Shown here: in pieces, positions 25,790 through 35,037 of the stretch
Layout: the number at the start of each line of letters is the position of its first letter
How positions within the stretch are numbered: the stretch's first letter is position 1
NCBI GenBank assembly: GCA_910579735.1
Contig: CAJTUZ010000012.1
Location: 43,337 to 107,336, forward strand
Direction of reading: 5' to 3'
From: an uncultured Lachnospiraceae bacterium
GTDB lineage: Bacteria > Bacillota > Clostridia > Lachnospirales > Lachnospiraceae
Length of the DNA: 64,000 nt
Notes under the pieces: generated by a model
Database searches by the model: none
Told to the model about the DNA's origin: nothing
The model's input: only the letters and a program-made list of their open reading frames with translations
Position numbers and translations under genes: made by a program

Positions 25790-26053
25790 ATGGAAACAAG
25801 AGTGGCTCTGGTCGGGATTATAGTGGAGAATACGGAGGAAGTCGAGAGGCTGAACCGGATATTGCATGATTATGCTGCATATATTATCGGAAGAATGGGG
25901 ATTCCTTATAGTAAAAAGAATATGAATATCATCAGTATCGTGCTGGACGCTCCCGAAGAACAGATCAGCGCATTGTCGGGAAAGATAGGGATGCTGCGCG
26001 GGATCAGCTCAAAAGTGATCTATGGACGCAGCAGCCGCAGGGAAGCCAAATAG
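25790..26053 (+). CDS. ACT-like regulator, TM1266 family
   Basis: 87 residues in a small ferredoxin-like ACT fold: METRVALVGIIVEN at the start, IIGRMGIPYSKKNMNIISIVLDA in the middle (shown in part: IPYSKKNMNIISIV). These resemble TM1266-type proteins, which are often found with iron-only hydrogenase maturation genes and are nickel/ligand-responsive regulator candidates. Here the neighbours are an ABC importer 54 bases upstream and no hydrogenase gene. I chose ATG 25790 (AAAGGA 9 bases upstream) over ATG 25772. Confidence 0.75.
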   Translation: METRVALVGIIVENTEEVERLNRILHDYAAYIIGRMGIPYSKKNMNIISIVLDAPEEQISALSGKIGMLRGISSKVIYGRSSRREAK

Positions 26054-26058
26054 GAGGC

Positions 26059-26315
26059 GGATACATGGCAGAGGCCGGGGCAGTACGTATTTGTCTGCGG
26101 GGGTGTAACGGAAAACGGTGATATTTTCTTATCGGGTGAAATAACAACCCAGGGAAAATCGCACAGGATGTGCGATTTAGGCATTATGGTACACGGATGT
26201 ACCTGAATGCCGGCCCGGACGCAGAAAAAACTTTTCACGCCCGATTAGAAAATTCCCGTTTGCAGGTCCACCTCCGCAGACAAATACGTACTGCCCCGGC
26301 CTCTGCCATGTATCC
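26059..26315. repeat. long-arm hairpin F, perfect 42-bp arms with a three-hairpin core
   Basis: Bases 26059-26100 are exactly complementary to 26274-26315. Inward, further pairing continues: AACGG (26114-26118) with CCGTT (26256-26260), ATTTTCT (26123-26129) with AGAAAAT (26247-26253), and ATCGGG (26131-26136) with CCCGAT (26240-26245). The tip carries two hairpins: AAATCGCACA/TGTGCGATTT (26156-26178) and GGCATT..GGTAC/GTACC..AATGCC (26180-26211). It lies between the TM1266-like gene and tig. The core differs from copies A-D. No coding frame is convincing. Confidence 0.9.
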
Positions 26316-26400
26316 TTTGTCTATTTTGTTCCCAAAGAAGGCATTCGGAAGGTCCGCCATGGATTTATGGAAAGAAATGCTAGTATTTTCGCATGGGTTG

Positions 26401-26409
26401 TGCTATAAT
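26401..26409 (+). promoter_or_regulatory. extended -10 promoter of the tig operon
   Basis: TGCTATAAT (26401-26409) is an extended -10 element 85 bases before the tig start. No good -35 box is visible. Confidence 0.6.
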
Positions 26410-26493
26410 TTCTAAATGACTGTGACCGGGAATGTTATATGGGTTCCTGATAAGATACATGTTGCAGAGGTAATTGAAGGAGGAAACCAATCT

Positions 26494-27780
26494 ATGAGTT
26501 TACAGGTGGAGAAATTAGAAAAGAACATGGCAAAAATGACGATTGAAGCGAGTGCGGAGGAACTGGACAAGGCAATCGAGTCAGCGTATCAGAAACAAAA
26601 AGGTAAAATCAGCATCCCGGGCTTTAGAAAAGGGAAGGTACCCCGCCAGGTCGTTGAGAAAATGTACGGCAAAGAGGTGTTTTATGAGGATGCGGCAAAT
26701 GAGCTGATCCCGAATGCTTATGAGAAAGCACTGGAGGAGTGTGAAGAAGATATCGTATCTTCTCCGAAGATCGAAGTGACGCAGATCGAAGCCGGCAAGC
26801 CTTTTATCTTTACGGCAACAGTTGCTTTGAAGCCGGAAGTAAAATTAGGAAAATATAAAGGTGTTAAAGTAGAGAAAGCCGATACGAACGTAACGGACGA
26901 AGAAGTAAACGAAGTGATCGAAAGAGAAAGAGAGAATAATGCAAGAAGCATTTCCGTAGAAGACAGACCTGTAAAAGACGGAGATATGACTGTGATCGAC
27001 TTTGAAGGATTTGTTGACGGCGTGGCTTTTGAAGGCGGAAAGGGAGAAAATTATCCGCTGACAATCGGTTCAGGCGCATTTATTCCCGGTTTCGAGGAGC
27101 AGCTTGTCGGTGCACAGATCGGCAATGAGGTAGAAGTGAACGTGACGTTCCCTGAGGATTATCAGGCGGAAGAATTAAAAGGGAAAGCTGCGGTCTTTAA
27201 ATGTACGGTAAAAGAGATCAAAGAGAAAGAACTTCCGGAACTTGACGACGAATTTGCAAGCGAGGTTTCCGAATTTGATACGCTTGACGCATATAAGGAA
27301 GACGTAAAGAAAAATCTGGAAGAGAAAAAAGCAAAAGAAGCAAAAGATGCCAAAGAAGAAGCCGTGATCGAAGCAATTGTGGAAGATGCCGAGATGGATA
27401 TTCCGGAAGCAATGATCGAGACGCAGCAGAAACAGATGGTAGATGAATTTGCCCAGAGAATGACCATGCAGGGTCTTTCCATGGAGCAGTATTTCCAGTT
27501 TACCGGAGCCAGCTATCCGCAGCTGATCGAGCAGGTAAAACCGCAGGCGGAGAAACGCATTAAGGCCAGACTTGTGCTGGAAGCTGTCGCTGCGGCTGAA
27601 AAGATCGAGGTAAGCGACGAAGAATACGACAAAGAGATGGAATCCATGGCGGAAGTTTATCAGATGGAAGTTTCAAAAGTAAAAGAGATACTTGGCGAAA
27701 AAGAGGCCAAGAATATCAGACAGGATCTTGCCGTAAGAAAAGCAGCCGAATTTGTCGTAGAGAATGCAAAAGAAAAATAA
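26494..27780 (+). CDS. tig: trigger factor
   Basis: A 428-residue ribosome-associated chaperone and prolyl isomerase that receives nascent chains. The ribosome-binding loop GFRKGKVPRQVVEK is near residue 45. The middle FKBP-type domain has VIDFEGFVDGVAFEGGKGENYPLTIGSG (in parts: VIDFEGFVDG, YPLTIGSG) and the C-terminal arms are helical. ATG 26494 with AAGGAGG gives the usual length; an upstream in-frame ATG at 26416 has no such site and lies just after the -10 box. It begins the tig-clpP-clpX-lon-engB block. Confidence 0.97.
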   Translation: MSLQVEKLEKNMAKMTIEASAEELDKAIESAYQKQKGKISIPGFRKGKVPRQVVEKMYGKEVFYEDAANELIPNAYEKALEECEEDIVSSPKIEVTQIEAGKPFIFTATVALKPEVKLGKYKGVKVEKADTNVTDEEVNEVIERERENNARSISVEDRPVKDGDMTVIDFEGFVDGVAFEGGKGENYPLTIGSGAFIPGFEEQLVGAQIGNEVEVNVTFPEDYQAEELKGKAAVFKCTVKEIKEKELPELDDEFASEVSEFDTLDAYKEDVKKNLEEKKAKEAKDAKEEAVIEAIVEDAEMDIPEAMIETQQKQMVDEFAQRMTMQGLSMEQYFQFTGASYPQLIEQVKPQAEKRIKARLVLEAVAAAEKIEVSDEEYDKEMESMAEVYQMEVSKVKEILGEKEAKNIRQDLAVRKAAEFVVENAKEK

Positions 27781-27813
27781 AAACAAGCTGGTAGAAGGCA
27801 AGGAGGGATTGTT

Positions 27814-28413
27814 ATGGCACTGGTACCTTACGTCATCGAGCAGACTTCCAAGGGAGAACGCTCATATGATATTTATTCCAGACTTTTAAAAGAAAGGATC
27901 ATCTTTCTCGGAGAAGAGGTAAATGAGACAACGGCAAGCCTTGTTGTAGCACAGATGCTGTTTCTGGAGTCCGAGGATCCTGAAAAAGATATAAATTTGT
28001 ATATTAACAGTCCGGGCGGTTCCGTAACGGCAGGAATGGCGATCTACGATACAATGCGTTTTATCAAATGCGACGTTTCTACCGTCTGCATCGGCATGGC
28101 GGCAAGCATGGGCGCGTTTTTGCTCGCAGGCGGAACGAAAGGGAAAAGAATGGCGCTTCCGAACGCGGAAATTATGATCCATCAGCCTCTTGGCGGAGCG
28201 CAGGGACAGGCAACCGAGATTGAGATCGCTGCGAAGCATATTTTGCAGACCAAAGAGAAGTTGAACAAGATTTTAGCGGAAAATACCGGGCAGGATTATG
28301 AAGTGATCGCAGCGGATACGGAACGTGATAACTGGAAATCCGCTGAAGAAGCGCTTGCATACGGCTTAATTGACCGTGTGATCACCAATCATGTCGAGGC
28401 TGCCAAAAAGTAG
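27814..28413 (+). CDS. clpP: ATP-dependent Clp protease proteolytic subunit
   Basis: 199 residues. The serine protease triad is Ser98 (GMAASMGAF), His123 (IMIHQPLGG) and Asp172. The N-terminal VPYVIEQTSKGERSYDIYSRLL is typical of the mature form with a very short propeptide (shown in part: VIEQTSKGERSYDI). It forms the tetradecameric chamber fed by ClpX, encoded next. AAGGAGGG precedes the ATG, and the gap from tig is 33 bases. Confidence 0.98.
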   Translation: MALVPYVIEQTSKGERSYDIYSRLLKERIIFLGEEVNETTASLVVAQMLFLESEDPEKDINLYINSPGGSVTAGMAIYDTMRFIKCDVSTVCIGMAASMGAFLLAGGTKGKRMALPNAEIMIHQPLGGAQGQATEIEIAAKHILQTKEKLNKILAENTGQDYEVIAADTERDNWKSAEEALAYGLIDRVITNHVEAAKK

Positions 28414-28467
28414 AGGTCCTGCAGTTACGGTTTTCTGTTGTTATTATGAAGAAGAAAGGCATGGCTA

Positions 28468-29730
28468 TTGAAAATGACAGGAAGGAATTCTGACGACAAG
28501 GTAAGATGTTCTTTTTGCAATAAAACACAGGATCAGGTCCGGAAAATGATTGCCGGACCCGGTAATGTATATATTTGCGACGAATGTGTCGATATTTGTG
28601 CGGATATCATCGAGGAGGAATATGAGGAAGAAACGGAAGCTGGAGAGATGGAGATCAATCTCTTAAAGCCGGTTCAGATCAAACAGTTCCTGGATGATTA
28701 CGTGATCGGACAGGAAGAGGCCAAAAAGGTACTGGCCGTGTCCGTATATAATCATTATAAAAGGGTTATGGCGCCGCCGGATAACGATGGTGTGGAATTG
28801 CAGAAAAGCAATATTATCATGATCGGCCCAACCGGTTCCGGCAAGACCTATCTGGCACAGACGCTTGCCAAGATCATCAATGTGCCGTTTGCGATCGCGG
28901 ACGCAACAACGCTCACCGAGGCAGGATATGTCGGTGAGGATGTAGAAAACATTTTGCTCAAACTGATCCAGGCTGCAGATTATGATGTTGACCGGGCGCA
29001 GTTCGGCATTATTTATATTGATGAGATTGATAAGATTACGAAGAAAAGTGAGAATGTGTCCATTACGAGAGACGTTTCCGGAGAGGGCGTGCAGCAGGCG
29101 CTCTTAAAGATCATTGAGGGAACGGTTGCCAGTGTTCCGCCGCAGGGTGGAAGAAAGCATCCGCACCAGGAGCTGATCCAGATTGATACTTCCAATATTC
29201 TGTTTCTTTGCGGCGGCGCTTTTGATGGTCTGGAGAAAATCGTGGAAGAGAGACTGGATAGAAACTCGATCGGTTTTAATGCGCAGATCACCGAGAAAAG
29301 CAGCAAGGAGATCGGCGCTGTTTTGAAAGAAGTGGCGTCTCAGGATCTGATGAAATTCGGTTTGATCCCGGAGTTTATAGGGCGTGTGCCGATTACGGTC
29401 ACATTGGAAGGTCTTGATAAGGAAGCGCTTATCAGAATCCTGAAAGAACCCAAGAACGCTCTGATCAAACAGTATCGGAAGCTGTTCGAGTTTGATGAAG
29501 TGAAATTAGAGGTAGAAGAGGATGCGGTAGAGGCAATCGCCGAACTGGCATACGAGAAGAAGACCGGTGCAAGAGGACTTCGTTCGATCATGGAAAGTGT
29601 TATGATGGATGTTATGTATGAAATACCGTCAGATGATAACATTGCAGAATGTATTATTACGAAGGATGCGGTAGAAGGAAAAGAGCAGCCGCTTGTGCAT
29701 TACCGGAACAGATTATTACAGGCAGAATAG
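28468..29730 (+). CDS. clpX: ATP-dependent Clp protease ATP-binding subunit ClpX
   Basis: 420 residues. The N-terminal zinc-binding domain uses Cys14, Cys17, Cys37 and Cys40 (CSFC, CDEC). An AAA+ module follows, with IGPTGSGKTYLAQ (Walker A), IIYIDEIDKI (Walker B) and the RKH-like pore region GGRKHPHQE. It unfolds tagged proteins and passes them to ClpP. The likely start is TTG 28468, 8 bases after AAAGG; ATG 28474, two codons on, is the alternative. Confidence 0.97.
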   Translation: MKMTGRNSDDKVRCSFCNKTQDQVRKMIAGPGNVYICDECVDICADIIEEEYEEETEAGEMEINLLKPVQIKQFLDDYVIGQEEAKKVLAVSVYNHYKRVMAPPDNDGVELQKSNIIMIGPTGSGKTYLAQTLAKIINVPFAIADATTLTEAGYVGEDVENILLKLIQAADYDVDRAQFGIIYIDEIDKITKKSENVSITRDVSGEGVQQALLKIIEGTVASVPPQGGRKHPHQELIQIDTSNILFLCGGAFDGLEKIVEERLDRNSIGFNAQITEKSSKEIGAVLKEVASQDLMKFGLIPEFIGRVPITVTLEGLDKEALIRILKEPKNALIKQYRKLFEFDEVKLEVEEDAVEAIAELAYEKKTGARGLRSIMESVMMDVMYEIPSDDNIAECIITKDAVEGKEQPLVHYRNRLLQAE

Positions 29731-29829
29731 TTTGGGATGCCTGACCTGCTATGAGCAGGGAAGGTTAATTTTAGGTAACGTCGTCGGGTTTTTGGGCGGC
29801 GTTTCATGCAATTATGGGGAAAAATCGGT

Positions 29830-32178
29830 ATGAGCAGAGAAAATGAAGCAGAATTGAAAACCGAGTCGATAATAGAATCGGAAATGCCTGCAGTGACGCT
29901 GCGGGGACTTACGATCCTGCCGGATATGATCATCCATTTTGATCTGAGCCGGTCTAAGTCCATTCTGGCAATCGAAGAGGCCATGCTGGGAAACCAGAGG
30001 CTTTTTGTCGTGACGCAGAAAGATCCGAATGAAAAGGAACCGGACCTTTCCGGACTTTATTCGGTGGGGACAATCGTCATGGTGAAACAGGTGACGAAGC
30101 TGCCCAATCAGATGATCCGGATCCTGGTAGAAGGAATATCCAGAGCAAAACTGCAGTCCATACAGGATGAAGAAGGTTTTATGACCGCTGTGGTCACACT
30201 GATAGAAGACGACTGCGGGAGTTTCGATGCAGCACAGACAGAGGCAATGCTTCGTACGGTAAAAGAGACATTTACAAAGTACACAATGTGTTTTCCAAAA
30301 ATCGGCGGGACGATCAGCAGTCAGGTGGAAGAGTGCATAAGTCTGAGAAGGCTGATCGATCTGATCGCGATCAATATTCCGTTATCGTTTCAGAAGAAAC
30401 AGGAGATTCTGGGAGCAGTTTCGCTGGAGGAGCGCTTTCTGGTCTTAACGGGGATCCTGACGAATGAGATTGAAATTGCGCAGATAAAGACCGATTTGAC
30501 TACTCAAGTCAAAAAGCGTCTTGATCAAAATCAAAAAGAATATGTTCTGCGGGAGCAGCTTCGTTATATCCGTAAAGAAATCGGGGAAGACGATGTTTTT
30601 TCGGAGACGGCGCAGTTTGAGGAGGCTCTGGAGAAATTAAAGGCGGGGAAGGAAGTCAAAGAAAAGATCCGTAAGGAGATCGCCCGCTTTAAGAGTGTTG
30701 CGGGAAGCAGTTCGGAGAGTGCGGTAGAGCGCGCCTATATTGAAACGTTATTGGAGCTTCCCTGGGATAAAATGTCCCGGGATGGCGTGGATCTGGATAG
30801 AGCACAGGAGATTCTGGAGCGGGAACATTACGGCCTGGACAAGGTCAAAGAACGCATACTGGAATTCCTTGCCGTGCGGATTATGACCAAAAAGGGCGAA
30901 AGTCCGATCATCTGTCTGGTCGGACCGCCGGGAACCGGTAAAACATCCATTGCCAAGAGCATTGCGGAGGCGCTGCATAAGAAATACATACGAATCTGTC
31001 TGGGCGGCGTGCGGGATGAAGCAGAAATCAGAGGACACCGTAAAACATATGTCGGCGCTATGCCGGGAAGGATCGTAAGCGGTCTGCGGCAGGCAGGAGT
31101 GAAGAATCCGCTAATGCTGCTTGACGAGATCGATAAAGTGAGCAGTGATTATAAGGGAGACACTTCATCGGCTCTTTTGGAGGTTCTGGACAGCGAGCAG
31201 AACAGTCATTTCCGGGATCATTATGTAGAAATACCAATGGATCTGTCGGAAGTGCTGTTTATTGCAACAGCCAATTCGACCGAGAAGATTCCCAAGCCGC
31301 TGTTGGACAGAATGGAAATCATTGAAGTTAACAGTTATACGGCAAATGAGAAATTTCATATTGCCAGAGAACATCTGGTGGAAAAACAGCTTGACCGAAA
31401 TGGTCTGTCTGCTGATGTTCTGCAGTTTACGGACGGCGCGCTGAAAGATATGATCCTTCACTATACGAAGGAGGCAGGCGTCCGCGGCTTAGAGCGTAAG
31501 ATTGCACAGATCTGCAGAAAGTCCGCAAGAGAGATCGTACAGAAGCAAAAGAAAAAGATCAGGGTGACATCCGCCAATCTGAGTGCTTATCTGGGAAAGC
31601 CGAAATATGATAGCATCAGGGCGAACGAAAAAGACGAAGTCGGCATCGTCCGCGGACTGGCCTGGACGAGTGTGGGCGGCGACACATTGCAGATAGAAGT
31701 CAATATGATGCCGGGGAAAGGTGAACTTGACTTAACTGGTCAAATGGGAGATGTGATGCAGGAATCTGCTTTGATTGCCATGAGTTATGTGCGCTCTGTC
31801 AGCCGCACCTATAAAGTGGCGGATAAGGTCTTTAAAGAGAACGATTTTCACCTTCATATTCCCGAGGGAGCCGTACCCAAAGATGGCCCCTCAGCGGGCA
31901 TTACAATGGCGACGGCGATACTTTCTCTCGTAACGGAACGCCCGGTGCGTGCGAAAGTGGCCATGACGGGAGAGATCACACTGCGGGGCAGAGTGCTGCC
32001 CGTCGGCGGTCTGAAAGAAAAAATCCTTGCAGCCAGGACAGCGGGAATAGAGACTGTGCTTGTGCCGAAGAAAAACGAGAAAGATATTGATGAAATTCCC
32101 GGAGAAATAAAGAAGGGACTGTGTATTCATCCGGTCGAAACAATGGAAGACGTCGTCAGATATGCTATGGCGGAATGA
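29830..32178 (+). CDS. lon: ATP-dependent Lon protease
   Basis: 782 residues. The N-terminal substrate domain starts LRGLTILPDMIIHFDLSRSKS (in part: LTILPDMIIHFD), the AAA+ module has VGPPGTGKTSIAKSIAEAL, and the C-terminal protease has the Ser-Lys dyad Ser688 (PKDGPSAGIT) and Lys731 (GGLKEKIL). It degrades misfolded and regulatory proteins in the cytosol. I chose ATG 29830, 9 bases after GGGGA, over ATG 29806. The operon order fits other Clostridia and Bacilli. Confidence 0.97.
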   Translation: MSRENEAELKTESIIESEMPAVTLRGLTILPDMIIHFDLSRSKSILAIEEAMLGNQRLFVVTQKDPNEKEPDLSGLYSVGTIVMVKQVTKLPNQMIRILVEGISRAKLQSIQDEEGFMTAVVTLIEDDCGSFDAAQTEAMLRTVKETFTKYTMCFPKIGGTISSQVEECISLRRLIDLIAINIPLSFQKKQEILGAVSLEERFLVLTGILTNEIEIAQIKTDLTTQVKKRLDQNQKEYVLREQLRYIRKEIGEDDVFSETAQFEEALEKLKAGKEVKEKIRKEIARFKSVAGSSSESAVERAYIETLLELPWDKMSRDGVDLDRAQEILEREHYGLDKVKERILEFLAVRIMTKKGESPIICLVGPPGTGKTSIAKSIAEALHKKYIRICLGGVRDEAEIRGHRKTYVGAMPGRIVSGLRQAGVKNPLMLLDEIDKVSSDYKGDTSSALLEVLDSEQNSHFRDHYVEIPMDLSEVLFIATANSTEKIPKPLLDRMEIIEVNSYTANEKFHIAREHLVEKQLDRNGLSADVLQFTDGALKDMILHYTKEAGVRGLERKIAQICRKSAREIVQKQKKKIRVTSANLSAYLGKPKYDSIRANEKDEVGIVRGLAWTSVGGDTLQIEVNMMPGKGELDLTGQMGDVMQESALIAMSYVRSVSRTYKVADKVFKENDFHLHIPEGAVPKDGPSAGITMATAILSLVTERPVRAKVAMTGEITLRGRVLPVGGLKEKILAARTAGIETVLVPKKNEKDIDEIPGEIKKGLCIHPVETMEDVVRYAMAE

Positions 32179-32225
32179 CAGGAAAGTAATGAAGAAGCGG
32201 GAAGATGCAAAAGGAGGTGTATGTT

Positions 32226-32825
32226 ATGGTCATTAAGAGTGTGGAACTGGAGAGAGTTTGCGGAATTACAAGTAAATTACCGGACAACGAACTGCCGGAG
32301 TTTGCTTTTGCGGGAAAGAGCAACGTCGGGAAATCATCGTTGATCAACGGTCTGATGAACCGGAAGTCTTTGGCAAGAACAAGCGCCAAACCGGGGAAAA
32401 CGCAGACGATCAATTATTATAATATTAACGGACAGATGTATTTTGTGGATCTGCCGGGATACGGTTATGCGACCGCCAATGAACAGGTAAAGGCGCAGTG
32501 GGGAAAACTCATTGAAGATTATCTGCACCGGTCAAAAAAAATAAACGCGGTTTTTCTTCTGGTGGATATCAGGCATGCTCCTTCCGAAAATGACCGTATC
32601 ATGTACGACTGGATCGTAGAAAGAGGTTATAGACCGGTCATTATTGCAACAAAGCTTGATAAGATCAAACGCAGTCAGGTAGAAAAACAGAAAAAACTGA
32701 TATGCGATGCGCTGCAGGTAGAAAACGGCACGATCGTCATACCCTATTCCGCCCTGTCAAAGCAGGGAAGAGACGAAATATATGAACTGCTTGATGGAAT
32801 GCTGCCGGAAGAATCGTTTCAATGA
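32226..32825 (+). CDS. engB: ribosome biogenesis GTP-binding protein YsxC/EngB
   Basis: A 199-residue essential-type GTPase that helps assemble the large ribosomal subunit. G motifs are present: FAGKSNVGKSSLI (G1), KPGKTQTINYY (G2), VDLPGYGYA (G3), TKLDKIK (G4) and YSALSKQG (G5-like). ATG 32226 lies 8 bases after AAGGAGG; an earlier ATG at 32205 overlaps the site itself. It follows lon by 47 bases, as in many Firmicutes. Confidence 0.96.
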   Translation: MVIKSVELERVCGITSKLPDNELPEFAFAGKSNVGKSSLINGLMNRKSLARTSAKPGKTQTINYYNINGQMYFVDLPGYGYATANEQVKAQWGKLIEDYLHRSKKINAVFLLVDIRHAPSENDRIMYDWIVERGYRPVIIATKLDKIKRSQVEKQKKLICDALQVENGTIVIPYSALSKQGRDEIYELLDGMLPEESFQ

Positions 32826-32855
32826 TGTCTATGAAAACGGACAGGGGGTATCGTT

Positions 32856-34073
32856 ATGAAAAAAGAAGCTGTCACATATATAAAAGTAATCCTTAATTTG
32901 TTGACTGCATTGGTTATTCTTCTGCTGTCCATCTTTTTACTGCCAAGAGCCATCTTTTTCTTCATGCCGTTTATCATAGGGTGGATGATCTCACTGATCG
33001 CATCGCCGCTTGTCAGATTTCTGGAAGAGAAGCTGAGGATCCGGAGAAAAGCCGTTTCGGCGTTCGTGATCATTGCGGTTTTGGCGGTCGTAATCCTGCT
33101 TGTATACAGCCTTGTCGTCAAACTGGCCAGAGAGACGGCGGCTTTTGTGAATGAACTGCCCATTATGTGGAAGGGGATAGAGGCTGAATTTGCACAGATC
33201 GGAGCCAACCTGGAAGGGGTATATAAGCGCCTGCCGGTTGATGTACAGGAGAAACTTGCTGCTTTCGGCAGCAATCTGGGAGACTATTTTTCCGATTTTG
33301 TCAGCGGCATCGGAACGCCTACTTTTACGGCTGTAGGCAATTTTGCCAAACAGCTTCCCGATATTTTTATGGCAGTCATTATGACACTGCTTTCTTCGTA
33401 TTTCTTTGTGGCGGATAAAAATTATCTCGCGGAGTTTACGAAAAAATATATGCCGGGAGCAGTTTACTACCGGCTGGGTCTGATCCGGCGGAGTTTTACG
33501 AATGCTATCGGCGGTTATTTTAAAGCACAGTTCAAGATAGAAGTCTGGATCTATATATTGCTTTTGATCGGCCTTTTGATCCTGAAAGTCGACTATGCAT
33601 TTCTGATCGCATTCGGAATTGCATTTATAGACCTTCTGCCGGTGTTCGGCGCAGGGACGATCATGGTTCCCTGGGCGGTTGTCGAAATTCTGAGCGGTGA
33701 ATATAAGATGGCGGTCGGTCTTGTGATCATCTGGCTGATCAGTCAGCTGATCAGACAGGTCATTCAGCCAAAGATCATGGGAGATTCGATCGGTTTCGAA
33801 CCTATTCCGACCATATTTCTGCTTTATATCGGATATCGCCTGGGCGGCGTTCTCGGAATGATCATGGCGCTTCCGATCGGCATCATCATGGTCAACCTGA
33901 ATGAAGAGGGGGCCTTTGATACAACGAAAGAGAGTTTCAGGATTTTGGTGGCCGGATTTAATAAGTTCAGGCGGCTGCATTCGGAAGATACGAAAATTGT
34001 AAACGAATATGAGGAAGAACTGAAAGATTCTTACCAAAAGGAGGAAATTGACCATGAAAGTCACCGTTTATAA
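32856..34073 (+). CDS. ytvI: AI-2E family permease, YtvI-like sporulation membrane protein
   Basis: 405 residues with about eight membrane segments: two at the N-terminus (about 10-45), one near 65-85, then a soluble stretch and a cluster in the second half. AFGIAFIDLLPVFGAGTIMVPWA and QPKIMGDSIGFEPIPTIFLLYIG are typical of the AI-2E/PerM family (shown in part: DLLPVFGAGTI, PKIMGDSIG). The YtvI subgroup is common in spore-formers, and this name is a family-level inference. The last 20 bases overlap the next gene. Confidence 0.8.
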   Translation: MKKEAVTYIKVILNLLTALVILLLSIFLLPRAIFFFMPFIIGWMISLIASPLVRFLEEKLRIRRKAVSAFVIIAVLAVVILLVYSLVVKLARETAAFVNELPIMWKGIEAEFAQIGANLEGVYKRLPVDVQEKLAAFGSNLGDYFSDFVSGIGTPTFTAVGNFAKQLPDIFMAVIMTLLSSYFFVADKNYLAEFTKKYMPGAVYYRLGLIRRSFTNAIGGYFKAQFKIEVWIYILLLIGLLILKVDYAFLIAFGIAFIDLLPVFGAGTIMVPWAVVEILSGEYKMAVGLVIIWLISQLIRQVIQPKIMGDSIGFEPIPTIFLLYIGYRLGGVLGMIMALPIGIIMVNLNEEGAFDTTKESFRILVAGFNKFRRLHSEDTKIVNEYEEELKDSYQKEEIDHESHRL

Positions 34074-35037
34074 TTGCAGAGAATTTGATGAAAAAGAATT
34101 GTTTTTACAATATGAGAAGGAACTCGGCATGGAGCTGATACTCTGCAAAGATGCGCCCACACTGGAGAATGTGCATCTGACAAAAGGCAGCGAATGCGTT
34201 AATATTATTACATCCAAGATCACAAGGGAGCTTATGGCAGCCTTTCATGCAAACGGCGTGAAATATCTGACGACCAGAACGATCGGATACGATCATATCG
34301 ATATGGATGCGGCCAAAGAGTTCGGTATTAAAGTTGGAAATGCGCCATATGGGCCAAACGGTGTGGCGGATTATACGGTCATGCTGATCCTGATGTCCAT
34401 TCGGAAGATGAAACGGATCATAGAGCGCACCAATATACAGGATTATACACTGCCAGGCATTCAGGGCAGGGAATTACAGGATTTGACTGTTGGAGTCATT
34501 GGAACGGGAAGAATCGGCAGGACAGTGATCCATGATTTGTCCGGTTTCGGCTGTAAGATGATCGCTTATGATCTGCATGTGCAGGAGGAAGTGAAACAGT
34601 ATGCGCAGTATGTGCCGCTTGAACAGCTCTTTGCAGAGGCGGATGTAATCACGCTGCATACGCCGCTTACAGGGGCGAGCCACCATTTGATCAATACGCA
34701 AAGCATTGCCAAAATGAAAGATGGCGTCGTGATCATCAATACGGCCAGAGGCGCCCTGATCGATACGGAGGCGCTGATCAGTGCTCTCGAATCCGGTAAG
34801 ATCGGAGCGGCAGGTCTGGATGTTGTAGAAAATGAGTTCGGACTATACTATTATGACCACAAATCGGATATATTAAATAATAGGGAGCTATCTATTTTAA
34901 GAGGATTTCCGAATGTGACCGTATCGCATCATATGGCTTTTTATACGGACAACTGCGTGGAAACCGTAGTACGTGACTCCCTGCTTGGCTGTAAATTTTT
35001 TGTTGAAGGAATGGAAAATCCGTGGGAGGTCAACTAA
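34054..35037 (+). CDS. D-2-hydroxyacid dehydrogenase (D-lactate dehydrogenase type)
   Basis: 327 residues. The NAD-binding fold has VGVIGTGRIGRTVIHDL, and the catalytic region has NTARGALIDTEAL (Arg), a glutamate near VVENEFG and the histidine of SHHMAFYTD. The overall pattern (TTRTIGYDHIDMDAAKEFGIKVGN, in part: TIGYDHIDMDAA) matches fermentative D-lactate dehydrogenases and VanH-like enzymes, which make D-lactate from pyruvate. ATG 34054 sits 9 bases after AAAAGGAGG and overlaps the ytvI end. A VanZ-like gene follows at once. Confidence 0.9.
   Translation: MKVTVYNCREFDEKELFLQYEKELGMELILCKDAPTLENVHLTKGSECVNIITSKITRELMAAFHANGVKYLTTRTIGYDHIDMDAAKEFGIKVGNAPYGPNGVADYTVMLILMSIRKMKRIIERTNIQDYTLPGIQGRELQDLTVGVIGTGRIGRTVIHDLSGFGCKMIAYDLHVQEEVKQYAQYVPLEQLFAEADVITLHTPLTGASHHLINTQSIAKMKDGVVIINTARGALIDTEALISALESGKIGAAGLDVVENEFGLYYYDHKSDILNNRELSILRGFPNVTVSHHMAFYTDNCVETVVRDSLLGCKFFVEGMENPWEVN

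Noticed and set aside
26170..26415. An open frame of 81 codons before tig
   Set aside because: It lies across hairpin F and the tig promoter, and its sequence is dictated by the arms. No ribosome site was found.
32991..34064. A 357-codon minus-strand frame opposite ytvI
   Set aside because: The composition is rich in His, Asp and Lys with no family pattern, and it is fully antisense to a clear membrane protein gene.
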